From: Lepidurus packardi
Lineage: Eukaryota; Arthropoda; Branchiopoda; Notostraca; Triopsidae
Assembly: GCA_023053545.1 (NCBI GenBank)
Contig: JAKZAN010000007.1
Span: forward strand, 620,001-684,000
Direction: 5' to 3'
Length of the DNA stretch: 64,000 bases
Shown here one piece after another: positions 34,947 through 49,900 of this stretch. Below the pieces are notes generated by a model, which was not told the DNA's origin, ran no database searches, and saw only the letters and a program-made list of their open reading frames with translations. Every line of letters starts with the position of its first letter. Within the stretch, counting starts at the first letter, position 1. The position numbers and the translations under genes are program-made.

Positions 34947-36048
34947 AGGGAACAAATTACATGGAGGGGGAAAATCGCTTTTTCTGTTTCTTTTTTTATC
35001 GACGAAAAAAGGAAATATACACACATAATTTAAAGTCGAAGTTAGGTCGAGGAGATACAGGAAGAAAAACTAAAGAGTGTGGTTCTTGTATTGCTAATCT
35101 CCTTTTTTAAAGAACGCATTAGTCCATCATCTTCTGTCTTACTTGTAGTCCATTGATACTAATGAGCTTTCTGCCGTGTCGTTATCTCGATGGCTTGTAA
35201 ATTACAAGTTACATTAGATGGAAATGGAAAGTAGATTTTTGCGTTTCGGGTGCATGTGATTGTTTTTTTTACTAACAAAATATGGTTTGCTTAGGTACTT
35301 CATTTTTTAGTACCTCAAGGACCTGCTTGGTAACGTAAGATAGCTACGATCTACTCTTCCGAGAAGAGACTTAATTTAAGAAGTGAAAAAGCGTAGGGTT
35401 CTCCAGGTCAAGTATTGCTGACATAATGGAAGGGAACAGGCAGAGGTGTAGACAGGCTTTTTTTAATTTATTTTTGAGCTGTGTTCATTGTTCGTAGGTA
35501 GGCGTAGGCGAAACTATTAAAAATATGGAAATGAAGTCACCTTTGAATCTGGAAGCATATAGTTCATGATGTGAGCTAAGAGGCGTGTCAGATTGTTGGC
35601 GGCGTAGGCAGGTACAAATTTGCTTTGAGTTTGTTGAAAGGTAGATTTGCATACATCCGAATACGTGGGTCTCCTGGTCCTGGTAAAAGCCACACTCTTG
35701 CTGATAAAAGGTTTATGTTATGAGGTTATAAGACATCAATTCCAGATGACGTGAGGCTAATTTCCTTATTCGCTTATTCCCGACCGCAGACGTCTTTAAC
35801 CATGCTATAATAAGCGCATTCACCTATGAACAGCCTTTTTAAAAACGCCTCTCTCGGATTTTTTTTTTTATTTTCTACTCGAGTTAGAGAAGCGTAGACT
35901 TAAAGGTGGAGTACCGCATGTTAAAGCTTTATAGGCTATGCTACACGCACAGCGACTCCTTTCGTAATGTGTATGAACTGACCAGTGACCGATGATTAGG
36001 CGGTCCAGTGGAGCTCAAAAACCGAGTTCGTTTCACCTCAAAGACCAC

Positions 36049-36090
36049 AAAAAACCTAACGAGTCTGAAAAAAACCTAACGAATCCGAAA
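36049..36090 (+). repeat. Two-copy 20-bp tandem repeat
   Basis: Two consecutive copies of a 20-bp unit built on AAAAAACCTAACGA, differing at a few positions. No coding context. Confidence 0.7.
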
Positions 36091-39000
36091 GATCCCGTTT
36101 TCGTGAGCTATTTCCTAACCCGTAGTCCTTACCCTAAGGCACTAATGGGGGTGCTTTAGCAACCTGGATTAGAAACATATTTGTGGTGACCGTGTATTAT
36201 ATAATAACTTATATAAGTGAAGTTCAAAAGCCCTTTCCAAGCGACTTCCGGTCTTGCTAGCTTTTGCTAGGTTGTTTTACACGTTGAAATGGCTCCCCAA
36301 TAAACCGACCATTGACTTCCAATAAATGGTCCGTATCAGTGTGCTGGAAGCGGAAACTTGTAACTGGAACAATAGACAACAAAAACGCCAAGGAAACAGT
36401 TGTGGAAGGTTTATAAAACCAAATCCATATATTGGGCACGATACATTGCACCTCATTTTTTTCAAGCTTTCCTGAAGGGGATTGTTCCTTTTGACGCGCC
36501 TAAAAGTGGGATTACAACGAACGTTGATCGATTGATAAAAGCGTCTTGGGTCATTTTAGTCCGCATTAGCGTTTCATTTGTTTTCTTTTGGTTTCGCTCA
36601 CGGCAAAGACTGAGCATAATCGATTGTACAGCTCGAGTAAACCACTGGCAAGACCCGCAGCGTGAACATAGTCTGCAAACTTGCAATTTCGCTCGTAATA
36701 AACATCGATCTCCCACATCCTCCAGACTTGCATGTTACGGTGCCCGCACTCCGGCTCCCAACAACCTAGCAAAACCATCCAAGCCAGTCCTTTTTGGCTG
36801 GCTTTTCGTTGCAGCGGTTTGCAACTCGAGCTATTAAGATTGTGCTGGTGTGGACTGTTATGTCCGAGACCTACAAGGGATATCAGTGGCTAGGACACCC
36901 ATTACGCATCGCATAAGATGATGACCATAAGATGGTTGAGCACTAATAGAGTACTTTCCTGTCTCTTGTACAGGGTGTACTACGTCTGAGACTAAGGAAA
37001 ACTTGCATGGCTGGTGCTTGACGTCATGGTGTCAAAACTTCAGATTATTTACGGTAAAGCTGCTTGTCATGCATTCTGTTAATTTTCCTTTTTTAGTGTT
37101 TCACTTCATCTAAACTAACGAAACAATTTAGGCCCGGCTTCTTCAGAGAAAATCGCGGAGAATAAGAAACTTGTCTTTTTACATTGAAAGTGATGTTTAG
37201 CTCCAAGGAAACGTCCTACACCTGTGAGCCATAAAACAAGCGTGTAAATAGTACACCAGTGCCAACGTAACGTGATGCATTCTATTTCCGTCGACTTTTT
37301 TCCCCTTGCTTTTTTTTAACTGTTTGACTAGGTCTGTCCTACAAAAAGAGTAAGGCAATAAGTGGGAAAGGCTTATAGGTTCTTTTTTTTTCTGCATGTT
37401 TAATTCCCCCCCACGGAAGAGCATTAGATAGAGGGGAAAGGCTCATCAATATGGCTCATCCGATCTCCGAGCAATTATTCTAATTAGTTGGCTGGGCAGT
37501 CCTCGTGACGTGATCAATTGCCCCGTGTCTTGGGCTCTGCACTCCCATTCTCCGAGTTGCCGAAGATTCCCTTTGCTTGTCCATATAGAGAATTCTACCG
37601 TGTATCCACACAACACACATGACACATGACCACAGTCTGTTAAAAGTTCTGGAGAGCCAGAAAAGCTGTGTTGACAACCTTTCCCCTACCCACCCTCCCA
37701 GAGGTATGTGCTTTTCCGAGAAGATATCGTTAGCCGTTTTGCCAGAGATGCTCGCGCCAAAGGGGATTCAGGAGATTACTGTAGCTTTGTTGTTTTTGGT
37801 CAGCGCTGCGTTGATGGCACTTTGGATGGTCAGCGCAGAGGGTGCTGTTCTCGCAAGTGTTGCTTTCTTGCAGGCTTTGCCGCCAACTTCATTTGTATGC
37901 ATGCAGTTTAGTGAGGGAAAAGTAGACATGCTTGAGCTGCAGTTGCTGCTGGCGCCAAACAGTCGCCTGTTACTCCCAACAACCTGCATAGGAAAAGATT
38001 CATTTGGTAGGCTACGCTCAAAAGGAGATTGAACAACACGGATTCTTAGGCAGGAATGTGTTGAAAAGGGCGGCTGAGCTTGCTCATTAGCACCTGAAAC
38101 GAAAAGGTTTCCGTGTTCCGGCTGCGTCCGAGAATTGCAGGTTTGAGACTCACTACGGCGCCGTGCTGGGGAATTCGATCTGCTTTTTCAACTTTTTTTT
38201 ATGGTTATTTTCCCTCCCTTTAATCGAAAAGAAGCTGTTAAGTTGTTATAAGCACAACAAGCAAATGCTAGAATGAGATTTATACATGATTAAAAGGCCT
38301 GGGTGTGAAAAGACAAAAAAGGGTCCGGATTCGGACAACGGGAAGACTGTACTGCTGGAATACCCTATGGTCACTTTTTCCGGCTCTTGCAAATAAAAAA
38401 GCAAGTCTTTTGGCGCCATGTGATGATGCTTATCGTCTTTGATGAGTATATTCAAGATGGAGCTGTGGATAAAGCCATGGATTTGGATGCTGTTAAATAA
38501 AAAAAATGAGGGCTGTAGACTCGGAATGGTATTCCAAATCTTTAAGCCCGAGCCAGTTTTTAGGTAGGTGCTGCAACGCTAATTGACAAGCGGAGGAAGC
38601 TGATTTGAAGGGATTGCTGTTTTACTTTTTTCTCATTTTTATGTTCAGATTAATGTAACAAGCCTTGATAACGACCTGCAGCTGCGGATCCGTCACGCGG
38701 CACCCCCAAAGGTGTGGGAAATGTGAGAGATCCCAGTTTTTTCCAGAAAAAAAAATGGAGAAAAACGACGGGATAAAGCAATTCATATAGCGTCAGGTGT
38801 AATAAACTACTGGGATTTATTTCCCTTTGGAGGGAAGAACCGTGCAAGTGAAGAGAAAAGTTGCGGTTTCTAAGAAAAAACGGAGAATCCTCTTTTTCCT
38901 AGCATCGGCGCTGCAGGCTCTCCATTTGCATAACTCTGGTGTCAAAGTCGCAGGTCCTGGGAGTACTTTTTGGCTCTAGGAAGCAGAAGAAGGGCTCTTG

Positions 39001-42000
39001 TTTCAGGCAGCTTCACCTAAACTGAATTTTACGGTCTTTGGCGCCATGTTTTACTATTACAATCAGCTTGATAGAATAGAAACACCTTCTGTCCCAAAAC
39101 ATTTCTTGGCTGTTATAAAAAGAGACTGCAAGAACTTCACTTTTGGCTTTGTGGTTGGATGGTTCAAAACCTTCTAGCGCCTTGGCAAGGGACATCTTTC
39201 CTTTCTAAAGCCGGTGTAGAGCACCGAGCCTGTTCTTATGTTCTGATAATGCAATTACAACGTCGTAAAATGTGTTTTTTTCGCGTTTATGATATTAGTT
39301 CACCTTACAGGGCCAGTTTTCATGTTCGTTTGTACCTGTCGGATTGCTATGGACTAAGGCCAAATACCATTACATGCCATCCCTTTTTTCACCCGGAATA
39401 CCTTTCTCTTTCTTCTTTTTTCCGGGGTGGGCGTGTGCTGTATCTCTTTTCCTTGGATAGAATCATCTTGAGACGCTCCCTTTACTCGGGTGACTCACCC
39501 GTAGAATTTAATGAACGGGGACAAACACCCTGCATCGAGTATACCTCCCCTTACTGCATACTACAACAAACATGTCGTCATCCGCTTCCGGAATTTCTCG
39601 GAAAGATTCCCAACGTCTCCTCTGTCCGCTTGCCATCAAGACGACTCATAGGTGGCCCTGAAGGGAGATCTGCGTCATGGCGGAACATCAATCGATGAAT
39701 CTCCTTGTAGCTCCGGACTGATTGATGAGCTTGCAGTAGTGAGTGGGGCTGGGTACAAGGGTCAAACTCCAGGGACTTTGCAAACAGACAGCCTCCTCGA
39801 TACCCCCCCCTTCCGAATCCTATAAATAAAGTTAAAGGCTTTTAGATTTTGTCTCCCTTCTATCGCGTAGAGCATTGCATGTCGCTTTGTCATGAGATAA
39901 GCCAGAAGAGCTAAGATCAGAAGCATGTAAACACATTGCGTTGGTTCACTAATAGTAGAGAATTCGTTTTTTTCTAAACCAGTGTTGTGATAGATCCTGA
40001 TTAGATTATGTTGACGCTAACTGGACTGGACTTTGGTTCACTTCGCAGGAAGAATAGCAATGACACGGGAATTCCAGTTATAGACAGTAGGAGACATTTT
40101 CCCTGACAGCTTATCATCGCCAAGCAGGCAAGAGAAAATAAATAAAAAGAAAATTATTTTCTTTTACAATTTTCTATAAAGGAAAAGTCCCTTTTTAGAT
40201 TGATAGCTAAAATTGCCCTTATAAAGTGTAACTGCTTTCGGTGGAAAAGGATATATCCAAACTGCTACGGTGTTTCTCTGTCATAAGCTTAGGCACAAGT
40301 CGAGACAGGCTGAGAGATGCGGTACGGCCCGAGATTAATCTTGTGTGGCTTAATGGTGTTGATGCAAAGTAGCCTTGGGATGGATGGAAGCTGCAGGGAA
40401 ATCGGCTCAAGGGAAAAGGTTTGTCAGAAGCGGCTGCATTCGATGTCTTGGCTACTCTTCATCTGTCAGCCCTCATTAAACCCCCGTAGCCCTCAAGTTC
40501 CATTTGCATTTCCACAAAGCTTCCGTGCAGCGTTTTGGGGGTCCTTTTCGCTATAAATGCAAAACTACAGACAGCCTTTTCTTTCTTCGGTGCACTTTGC
40601 AACAGGAACTTGCAAGATAAGAAAGATCCTATCGCCCTGGTCCCATCAAATAGCGTCAATTTTCCTTCAAACTTTTAAAAATACAGACTTTTGCGCGAAA
40701 GTTTCGAGTTTTGCTGACGCATTGGGGCTCCAACAGATAAATGGGAATAGATTCAAGCCTGGGCGTCTTCCTAGCCGGAAGTAGATTTTGATGACTACCC
40801 CCACTAATCTGTTCAAGAATTTGGTCATTTTAATACCCAAACGGGAAGTAAGGGAAAACACGGAGACGGAAGAAGGGGGTATGGAGGTTTGGAAGGTCAA
40901 TTTGTGTCTCCGGAGAGGTCGTTCGAATTAAGAAGGCATTCGTTTTTGAGGGGGCACGGTAACTGGGGCCACTTCATTGTTAAGGGAGGCCCAGTCTTGT
41001 CCTTCTGAATTCGTTTTACCAACGGTTTCCGTTTTGCTTTGTCATCTGACAACCAGCATAGCTGCGATATAGGATGCTGGAAAGATTCATAGCTGATCGC
41101 GACCTATAGATTAGCCCTGAAGTATTTGCCGATAGGCAAACGGATACAAGTCCAGAGGTTGCGTGCTAGTTTACGTCCCAGGTCCAGTACCAGATATTCC
41201 TCACATAATGTTATCAGCGACAGACTGAATAACCGTGAATACAATGCCTTGCTGCGTTCAGGGGTCCATATGATCTATCATATCGGGTAACCTTCGTGTA
41301 ACTTGGACCACGATGTGTAATTGTTTCCAGTGGCCTAGTATTCGAAGACTCGTAAAGAGGTAGGTTCACTGCTTCACAAGGTCCCTGAAGGGTCCATATC
41401 GGGAATGCTTGGGAAACTGGACAATCGTGTGGTTGTTTGGAGGAAATGTGTTTTCCCTGTGGATTACTGCTCGGGCTGAGGTTTGAGGGATATATTATGT
41501 ATACAAGCTAGAGAGGATGGGATACGTGTGTTTGGTGCAGTTCAGAGTCTTTTCTTTTCGCGTGGAGCCAAGGTAGACGATGAACGTAATGCGTTCGTTT
41601 CCATTCCTTCCGCGTTTAACACCAAACTATCAGCGGAGGAGGGGAGGGGCGGACGAACAAACGATCCCATGCCTGACCCTTCATTTGCATGTGATGAAAA
41701 GCAAGCCAGCCGTGATCTACCGGATAGACAATGTGCGGACGACGTTAGCCAGCTGGTAGATAACAGGGAGCAATTTTCGGACTGCCTAACCCAAGCCTTT
41801 CATCATGCATGGAATGGGCAAGTTCCAAATTGGAGGCCTAATATGGTTAAAGCCAAAGCCGTATGCCTTCCAAATGGTTGTTGGCACGGACCTGAACGAG
41901 CCAAAGTGCTGGAGGAGGATGTGCGCAAACAAAAGGGGTTTTGTGTCTCTGTGACATTTCGACATTGCTAGTGTTGTTGCAAAAGGTGTGAGAGATCTAG

Positions 42001-45000
42001 TGAAATGTTCGGAAAGCTAGACTTTTTAGTTTCCATGGGCTAATTGCAACTGCAAAAGGTTTTTTTTGGCGGCATTCTTGGGACGTATCATTAGGTTTTG
42101 AAAGTCGTATTTTGTTGTCAGTCCAGGCACGTACGCACTGAGCAGATTGAAAGTGAGTTACGAACTGGTGGAAAAAACTTTTACACACAACACACATGCA
42201 CAAAAAGTCATCATTGTGGGCTCTTTTTGTTTGGTTTTACTGGCAGACTCCATGCTTGGGAGCTGCAAACTTTTCCTTGATGCCTTTAACATACGTAATA
42301 CATGGAAGAAAAACAACTGACCCATAAGTTTCCTTCACTGGACTTGCCATATGGAAGCTTTATTGAGCAGAAATCCTACTAATGAAGTTGAAATTCTATT
42401 TCACTTGAGACAAAGGGAAGCTTTTGCGACAAGGAAGCTTGTCATCTTGGAAAATTTTACGGGATTTTCATAGTTCTTGCACAATTTACATCATATGCTG
42501 CATCTTTTGTTTTTGTTTCTTATTTTTTCTATTTTTAATTGTTAATAAGTAGACCGGGACCGCGATAGTTTTCAAGGTTGCGAGCACGTGTCACGGGTCT
42601 TCTGCCGTATTGAATTCGCCCGTGCTCTATAAGATGCTCAGAAATAAGAAAAAATGGAGGTTCCACAGCCTCATCATCCGTTACCTCTTACAGTCTTGGC
42701 CCTGGCAGCCTCTGACACCTCGAGTGCATACGTAATGGACCGTGAAAATCAGCAGCTTGAAGGCCGCTTTCACAACAAACCGACATTCCCAATTCTTTTT
42801 TCCGTGGAACTTGTCTCTCGCTAAATATATATAGCGGCACTATAAAACTTCCTCGCCGTTTCTCTCTCTCCCTAGTTTGAAAGCCCTGAACGAAAAGGTT
42901 GTTTAGTCGAACACCTTTAAAAATGGACAGCGTCACACCTTATTAATTACTCGTTAATAGAAGAGGAGAAAAACAAGAATCCAGGACCCACCTGGGCCGT
43001 GAATTCGATGGAATACACGAACTGGTGAAGGGAAGATGCGTCAATGAAGAAACCGTGAAATGAACGGCATGTCACTGTGCGGACATCGCAGGTGTGAGTT
43101 AATTGCATTTACTTTTTTGAAGAGTCGCTCCCTTGAAAACTCGGAAAAGTTCTGATCTAAAAAAGGGAAAGTTCGTACCCGCGTGGAATGCTTTCTTTTA
43201 GGACATGACACGGTGGTACCCTTTTGCTCATGCCTGTGTTGCCCTGGGGATAATGAGTTCCATAAAAACCTAGATTGGTTATTTAATTCGGGTTGACAAT
43301 GGAAGTAAAAAAAAAGTAGAAGAGCTAACCAGTAATTTACTCGTTTACACTAACAGGAAAAGTGGTGTGGTAAAATATAGAGGCGCTATGTCCTAACTGT
43401 ACTGTCTTATATTTTGGAATGATTTAGAATACGCGACTTTAGAATATACGCTGATTTAGAATGTTGCTAAGGTCGACGTGAGCTGTCTTTTTGCACTGCG
43501 CAGTACTGCCCCATACGGTGAATGTTTTCTGTTTTTCAATGGCAGAGTTATGTTATAGGTTCTGCCAGCCGTCCTGTGAGATTGAATTCCAAAATTCTTG
43601 ACTTAACAATGGGTTGCTTGCTGCGAAATTGCTCTCCTGCTTTACGACAACCAGCCAAACCATAGTCTGATGGGATATTTGCTGTGTCACGTGACGTCAA
43701 CCTTGTCACGTGAGGGAGCACTGCACTACCAGAAAGATATAAAATAATCCCTAGTACTTTTTTCTGGCAACAAAATGTTCGCAACTCCCGTAAAAATGAA
43801 AATTTAACATCACGGGATTCGTTAATCTTACCAATTTATTCATGGTTGAAATTTAGTACGTAAGAAATGGAATGCTGCTAAAACGGCGTTGCAAATTAGG
43901 ATTTTTTCACTCTAGATATTACAAGACGATTTTTACAGTGTGGGTTCTTTCCTTGAATCTCGCCAAAGATTGATCAAAATGTCACTTTGAAACATGATAA
44001 GCGATAGCCCTAGGTGGCTTTTACTATGAGCATTTTTAGTAACTTGAAAACACAAGTGTGATGGGAATTTCACTTAGCTTGCTCTTTCCCAGCCATTTTG
44101 AATAAGGAGTCCTTCTTCGTAAATAGTGTTACTTGAAAGCAAACAAGGAAAAGACATTACTTTGCTTTCGGTCCACTCTGTCAGTTCTGGAGGCCTGTCT
44201 GTGTGAGTTACCACAACACAAATGTGTCGGGGCAATAGTCAATACGGACATTATTTAACTTGCTTCAGGTAACTGAATCCTTAGTCGCCTTGCGTGTACT
44301 TTTCCTTCGCTCTCCGTATGCTGTAAAAGCAAAATACAGGTCAAAACAATATGATCAGTTGTTAACGGAAGCCACACACTCGCGGGTAGTTTTAGCCCGT
44401 TATTGACCAAATTATGTTTCAAAACCTACACTGCTATACTCTGCTCCGCTTACAGTGCTGGAGTGCGTAATGGACCTTATAGACTCAGCATGTTCCGACA
44501 TGTAAACGGAGAGCTTTTTCAAAGCGAAAGCCTATTTGACGAAAAAAGGGAACACAGACATAAATGAGACCCTTGTTGCGGTGCCGCAGCAGGAAGAACC
44601 ATTCTCATTGCGTCGTCTGTACTTTTAAATGCGACAAACCAAAGAAAGTACTCTTAGAAGACTGGTATTATAAAATAAGTAGCCTGTGTCTAACGCATGT
44701 CCTTACTCTAGCGAATACCACTCGAGCTTTATTTTTTTCAACGCTTTTATTGATCGTAATCCTTTAGCGTGCTTTAACAGTGAGACAATTAGCTTATGTG
44801 GGACCAGGACTTGCCGAATAAACCAGTCCGAAGCTAACAGGGGGAGGTGGGGTAGGTAAGGTCACTTGCAGAGCAAGTTGGGCTTTGTTTATTGTCCAAT
44901 GTACTTAACACATGGGACCTTAAACGGAATGCATTAATGGGTGAATGGTTACTCTAATGCATTAGTTCATAAAAGGATAGTACCATTTTATAACTTTGGG

Positions 45001-46735
45001 GGATTACATCCTCCGGTACGTTTCGTGTTCAGTGTACGTGCAGACATTTAAGAGAAAAATTGATTTTCGAATAAGGAAATACGAGTTTGGTGAGAACTCT
45101 TGACTCGCTCTTGGCAAATTGGAAGGTAATAAAACATGCTTAGGCGTTATCGGTATCGCGGCTAAATCCTATGTCCCTTCATAGGCAACGTTTTTCGTTT
45201 CTTGTAAGTTAGTGTGACGTCAGATAGGGCAATGATGCTTATGAGAGAACAAAAGATACGTTTCTGTATTGTGCTTTTAGCGTAAGCGAGTTGAACGAAA
45301 AACTGCTGGCCGACGAAAGCTTCCTGATTGTTAGCTCGATTTTTTGTTGCTACTAAAAGGAGTCTTGATAACTTGTAAGATAACGCAGTTCGTGCAGCGC
45401 AATACAACAAAGCGGTTGTGGAGCAAGAAATGGTTCATAAGGAAGGGAAGCAAAAAGGCATCCTACAAGTAAACCCCGAGTGGGGCTCTTAAGGTCCAAT
45501 TATACGCTCTAAGAGGTTACATCTTCATTACACAAAAGCAACATAAGCGCATAAAAGGCTCCTACTTATCCTTCCCAACAAGAGTTTCTTAAAAGCAAGC
45601 TGAACCCTTTTTTAAAACTGGCGTGCTGGCTTCACCGAAACGCATTTCGTATTCCTATGGATTTTAGAGCATTCCACTATTTGAATTTCTAAGCAATTTT
45701 TCTTCGATTGTGTCGACCTGGGTAAACGTTCGCACTTTTCTGAATAGTAATAACGCCCCTTTAGCCCACATCTTACCTTGTTCCTTCTTGCCAGGTCTTT
45801 TTTAGTACCTTCAATACTTTAAATACCTTGGCAATCCTCGTTTTTTACCCAATAAAAACTAAATGCAATAGAAAACGTTTACCGCAATATCCATAATCTG
45901 AATTTGTCCTCTTTTTCCGGCCATTTCCTGATATTATCGGCAAGCAATTTGGAGATCGGTCTCTTTTTGGCTTTGTATTGAAATTCTGTATTGAAATTTC
46001 ATTGAAACATTCACTTCACGCAGTTGGTGTGCAATCGCTACTTTTTCCTTTAAAAGTCCCGAAAGGATTACTTCTTTTTATTTCGTAAGTTGCATAGCGG
46101 AGTGAAGACGTGCTCTTGTTTTTGGTCAGTTCGTTGATGCGACTAACGTCAAGTCCGACATACGGGTTGGCACGCATGGACAACCGCATGCACGCGGGTA
46201 GGGTATAAATCTGAGTTGCGGATTCCGTATTTGGATGATAAGAACGACTGAAATGCATAACTCCCCACGTCTGAATACCGTCGTGAAGTTTGATATGGAC
46301 GTGTTGGGCATCTGCGAACCAGGACTATGTATGCCTAGTTAGGTCTAATACTGCAATAAAAAGGCTTCCTTGTTGGCAGAGACCAATTATCGAGTCTGGT
46401 TACGCATAGCAAATTGCGCAGCGAAACCGTGAGACACCACACGTATGCACCGCTGAATCTTTAGGCAAAGGGATTTTATTTTTTATTTTTTGGTGGGCAC
46501 TACACAGGAAAACCGGAGCGTGTTCAAGGAAGTCTTCTCCAGACGTTCAGTTTGGAATTCTCCCACGTTCAGATGTTCCACCTTTGCTTACGGGTGCATG
46601 CTTTCGAATTTTCCTATTTAAAATTTTATAAATAATATGCTAACGTAAAAAACAACAACCTATTTTTCTTTTCATTGCAGATTGGGGTATTTTCCTGCTC
46701 TGCCTGAACCAGCCTTCGTTTAAATTAGTGCAACC

Positions 46736-46981
46736 ATGGGAGACTACGAAGATAATCTCTGTCTCTCCAACAGCGAAGCCGAACTGGATTCCGAAACCGA
46801 ACCTGACTTTGATCACGACGTAGTGGTCACGTCGAAAAAGCAACTCAGACGACCTTCTTCGATGCAGCGGCGTCCAAATCCAGAACTCGTGCAAGCCACC
46901 AACGCTGCTGTGACGCTTGACCTCGATGACCCGTCAGCTTTGCTCAGTACTTGGCTAGGGGAATTGGATAGCCTCAAAGTA
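46736..46981 (+). CDS. First coding exon of an MRL (MIG-10/RIAM/lamellipodin) family gene, partial
   Basis: The exon begins after a polypyrimidine acceptor ending at 46680, has 55 bases of 5' UTR, a good start context (CAACCATGG), and ends at a GTGAGT donor after 82 codons in phase 0. (A GTAGTG donor one codon earlier is also possible.) The peptide is acidic with a central basic stretch and ends LLSTWLGELDSLKV (69-82). This closely matches the N-terminal talin-binding helix of lamellipodin/RAPH1 (FGAWLGELDKL) and RIAM. MRL proteins link Ras-family GTPases and phosphoinositides to Ena/VASP actin regulators and to talin-integrin adhesion; Drosophila pico and worm mig-10 are relatives. The diagnostic RA-PH domains are not in this window, so the gene must continue beyond 64 kb. 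Family call rests on one short motif plus acidic context. Confidence 0.6.
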
Positions 46982-49900
46982 GTGAGTTGGACCTCTTTTT
47001 TTTTGCTTTTATTAATACTTGGATTCTCTGTACAAGGTCCGGGAGCAGAAGGTTACACACGGTAATGAGTTTAGTTGGACTTTGCAAGGGACAATTCCCC
47101 CCTTCCGAGCTAAGTTACACGAGTCCCCATAATCGCTCCCAATTATGATCGCCCTAGGCATTGCTCTGGATCTCGTGCAATAGATGTCTACTGAGTTACT
47201 TTACGAGTTTCAGCTTGGTCGTACGAAAATTCTGGCGTTTTCTCCCGTTAGAACTCGTTTGCCCAAGCATTGAGTTGCGTTATGTTACGTTAGGCGGGAA
47301 ATAAAAAAAAAGAAAGCATCTCTTTTTCCCCTTGCTATAACAGTTTGTTACACAAACTGCATGTGGTTCTGCGGATGATAACACGTTGATATGTCTGGTT
47401 GTGAATCTGTCTCGTTACGGTGAAACAGTTGGTGGGCAAGTGTCTCTATTCTGTTGTGTCCTGGGTTTTTCTCTTATTTATAACCAGGGCGTTTTTTTTT
47501 ATATCTATTCACACACTTGAGGAACTCTCCTTGTGCTATACGTATTTTTTTCAGTTGGCGATGTATGCTTGGGAGAGGAAGAAAGACCAAATTTGTCTTA
47601 TCACACATCCCCTTTACAACTCCAGGAAATTCTTTTTTATATTTAGATTCTATTTAAAATCCCTGTCCTGGGGATCCTAGTGATAGGATTGTCTAGCAGG
47701 GGTCATGATTTGCTTGAGCAAATGTAGTGCAAGTCTTCTAGCACTCTTGGTTTTATAGCTGCTGTTTTTTCCTGATGGGGGTCGGCTTATCAGACTCTTA
47801 TCAAAACACAGCATTTCCGAATGTCAGCAGTAGGCTTGTTTTTGTATGAGAAAGACACATGGTGGTCCTCGTGGATCTGTTGGTAACCCGTTTGAAATGG
47901 ACGAAATCCTATACGTTATTTATACGTGTAAGAAACTACGCAAGGAGGGTAGCGTGGAATCAAAATCTAGTATCAAGAAAAAAGGTTGATGAGAGCTTCT
48001 AAGCTGAATGGGTGTAGCTTGTCTGGATTTAGACCCATTTTTTTATTGTTCTGTTTGATTGTATTTTTGGAAATGCTGTATCGCAATCAGCCGTGTAGTT
48101 AAGTAGAAGATTTATTGTAGGTTTGTTGGGAGAAAAGCGTGTTTTATCGCGTGAGTGACAGCACAAATGGCCTGTCACGAATGCTAGAAAATGGTGCTTG
48201 CATAAACGAACCAAAATGAACCCAAATCCCGGGTTTTCTACTGTCTGGAAGCCCGAGCAGTTGCCGTTAAGGCGCCCTTGTTTTCCTCGGCTGGACTCAT
48301 GAGATCCGAAAAGCCTCTATTTGTGTTATTTTTCTTGCTTACGTTTTTAGTTTCTATCTTGCCTTTAGAAGTATCACAAGATGGATTTTCTCTAATAGAT
48401 TTAAGGACGCCGGTATGTAAAAACGCTGTCTCGCAAGCGCGAAACTGGGAGTCATAGCGGCGAGAATTCCTGTGGGTTTCTGTCAGGTCCTAATTTTTCT
48501 CTCCTCAAACGGATGATGAAACCCAGTTATAACTATGTGTCCATGTGTAGTCACAAAGAAAACGGAGCCGCCCCTCTGGGTTTTGCTCTCGCTGTGTTTG
48601 GGGTTGTTCTTGGACTACGCCCTCCATAGTGCTGGACATGTCGCAGACACCGCCCTTAATCTCAACTCGCATATATATATACACACACATAGAAAAAAAA
48701 GTTTGTGATGACTTCGCGCACTCCCTGAAATTAAAATATTGCATGCGCCATGCGTCTTGCACTGTTTATCACTAGAAATTCATTGGAGTTGCAGCGAAGA
48801 TCTTTTTTCATCCTTTTTCTCCCCCCGTAAGGGCCAACTCCTCCACGTTTTTCTTTAAAATGCAAACGTTCAAAAAATCTGTTTGCTCCTACAAAAGCGA
48901 TCTACGGAGTAAAGCGTTGAAGGAACGTGTGGAGCAACCCAGGAGTAAGTTATTAACTTTTTGGTGTATTTTAATAATGCAACGCCAAAGTTTTGCTCAA
49001 GTTGTTCGGCCTGCCGTGCACGCATGGCATTTGGCTCTAAAACCAGCGGATGGAAAAGAGGGATTTTGACTGGATATTTTATTTTCATTTTAAACGTTGT
49101 TGACAGAACGTGCTTCGCTTGAGCTAATTAACTTTATTCCTTCCCCGAGTGTTTATGAGATTTTTAAGCTATCCGAACCGGTTTTGCTCTGGGATGGGAT
49201 GAGGGATACAGTGTTTCTCAGCCTGCGAACATAGGAACTAGGCAAACATAAAGCTGGCTTGCGTGACATGTCCTCACACTTCATAGTTTTATGGAAGTGC
49301 GGCATTAATTTATGTGATTTTTGGGAGAAAAATGTTTACCTATTGTGGCAGCCCATACCTTGTTGCTTATGCATTTAATTTACGTTGCCTTTATGCATTT
49401 CCCTGGCAGTTCTGCTTAGTTTCTTTGCCAGCTAAATTTCGCATGCTCAACCACAGATGGCAGGAGTCGCTCTTGAAATGGAAAAAATTTAGTCATGGAA
49501 ACTACCCAAACAAAACAAAAAGACGGGGCGGACATCTATTTCTTTCCCAGAGACCGTAATTTATCCGCCAAGTTTCTCATCATACTGTATTTAATTATGC
49601 AAATTACTCTAAAGTTATACAAAGCTTGGTCTGAGACATTTTTCTTTTTTCTTGTTGGGTAGCACATTATAATGGCTAATTTGTTAGACGGAAAGTTCCA
49701 TGCATGTGCGTCATTTGTCAAACTAAAGCTCCAAAAGCCAAATTTGACTCTTTTCATTTCTCTATTTTTTCCCCCCCTCTCGCTCGCTTTCTCGCTCCGC
49801 TTAAAAACTTCCGCTGCTTCTTGGGTCCATTAACGGTTCGAGTCCTCGGCGTTTGGGAGAGAAAGAAAAAGTTCAGACGACCAGACACAAGAAGCCATGT

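Larger units (their letters stand above)
33689..46680. other. Gene-poor region, possible 5' intron or flank of the MRL gene
   Basis: Thirteen kilobases without a supported coding exon. The larger open frames (33910-34215, 36400-36837, 37619-38032, 39159-39698, 41483-41971) lack splice context or recognisable homology and are treated as chance. Because the coding exon at 46736 is preceded by a splice acceptor, an untranslated first exon must lie upstream. One weak candidate is TCAGAGAGCG at 33845-33854, followed by a GTAAGC donor at 33880. The region also holds an A30 tract and a small 20-bp tandem repeat. Confidence 0.4.

Noticed and set aside
38069-38165. A tRNA-like stretch with A-box and B-box resemblance.
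   Set aside because: The T-arm stem does not pair and no acceptor stem could be drawn.
39159-39698. A 179-codon plus-strand frame.
   Set aside because: Irregular composition, no domain and no splice borders. Length alone is not enough in a 13-kb AT/GC-balanced non-coding region.
41483-41971. A 162-codon plus-strand frame.
   Set aside because: No recognisable motif or exon borders; could be revisited if transcripts exist.
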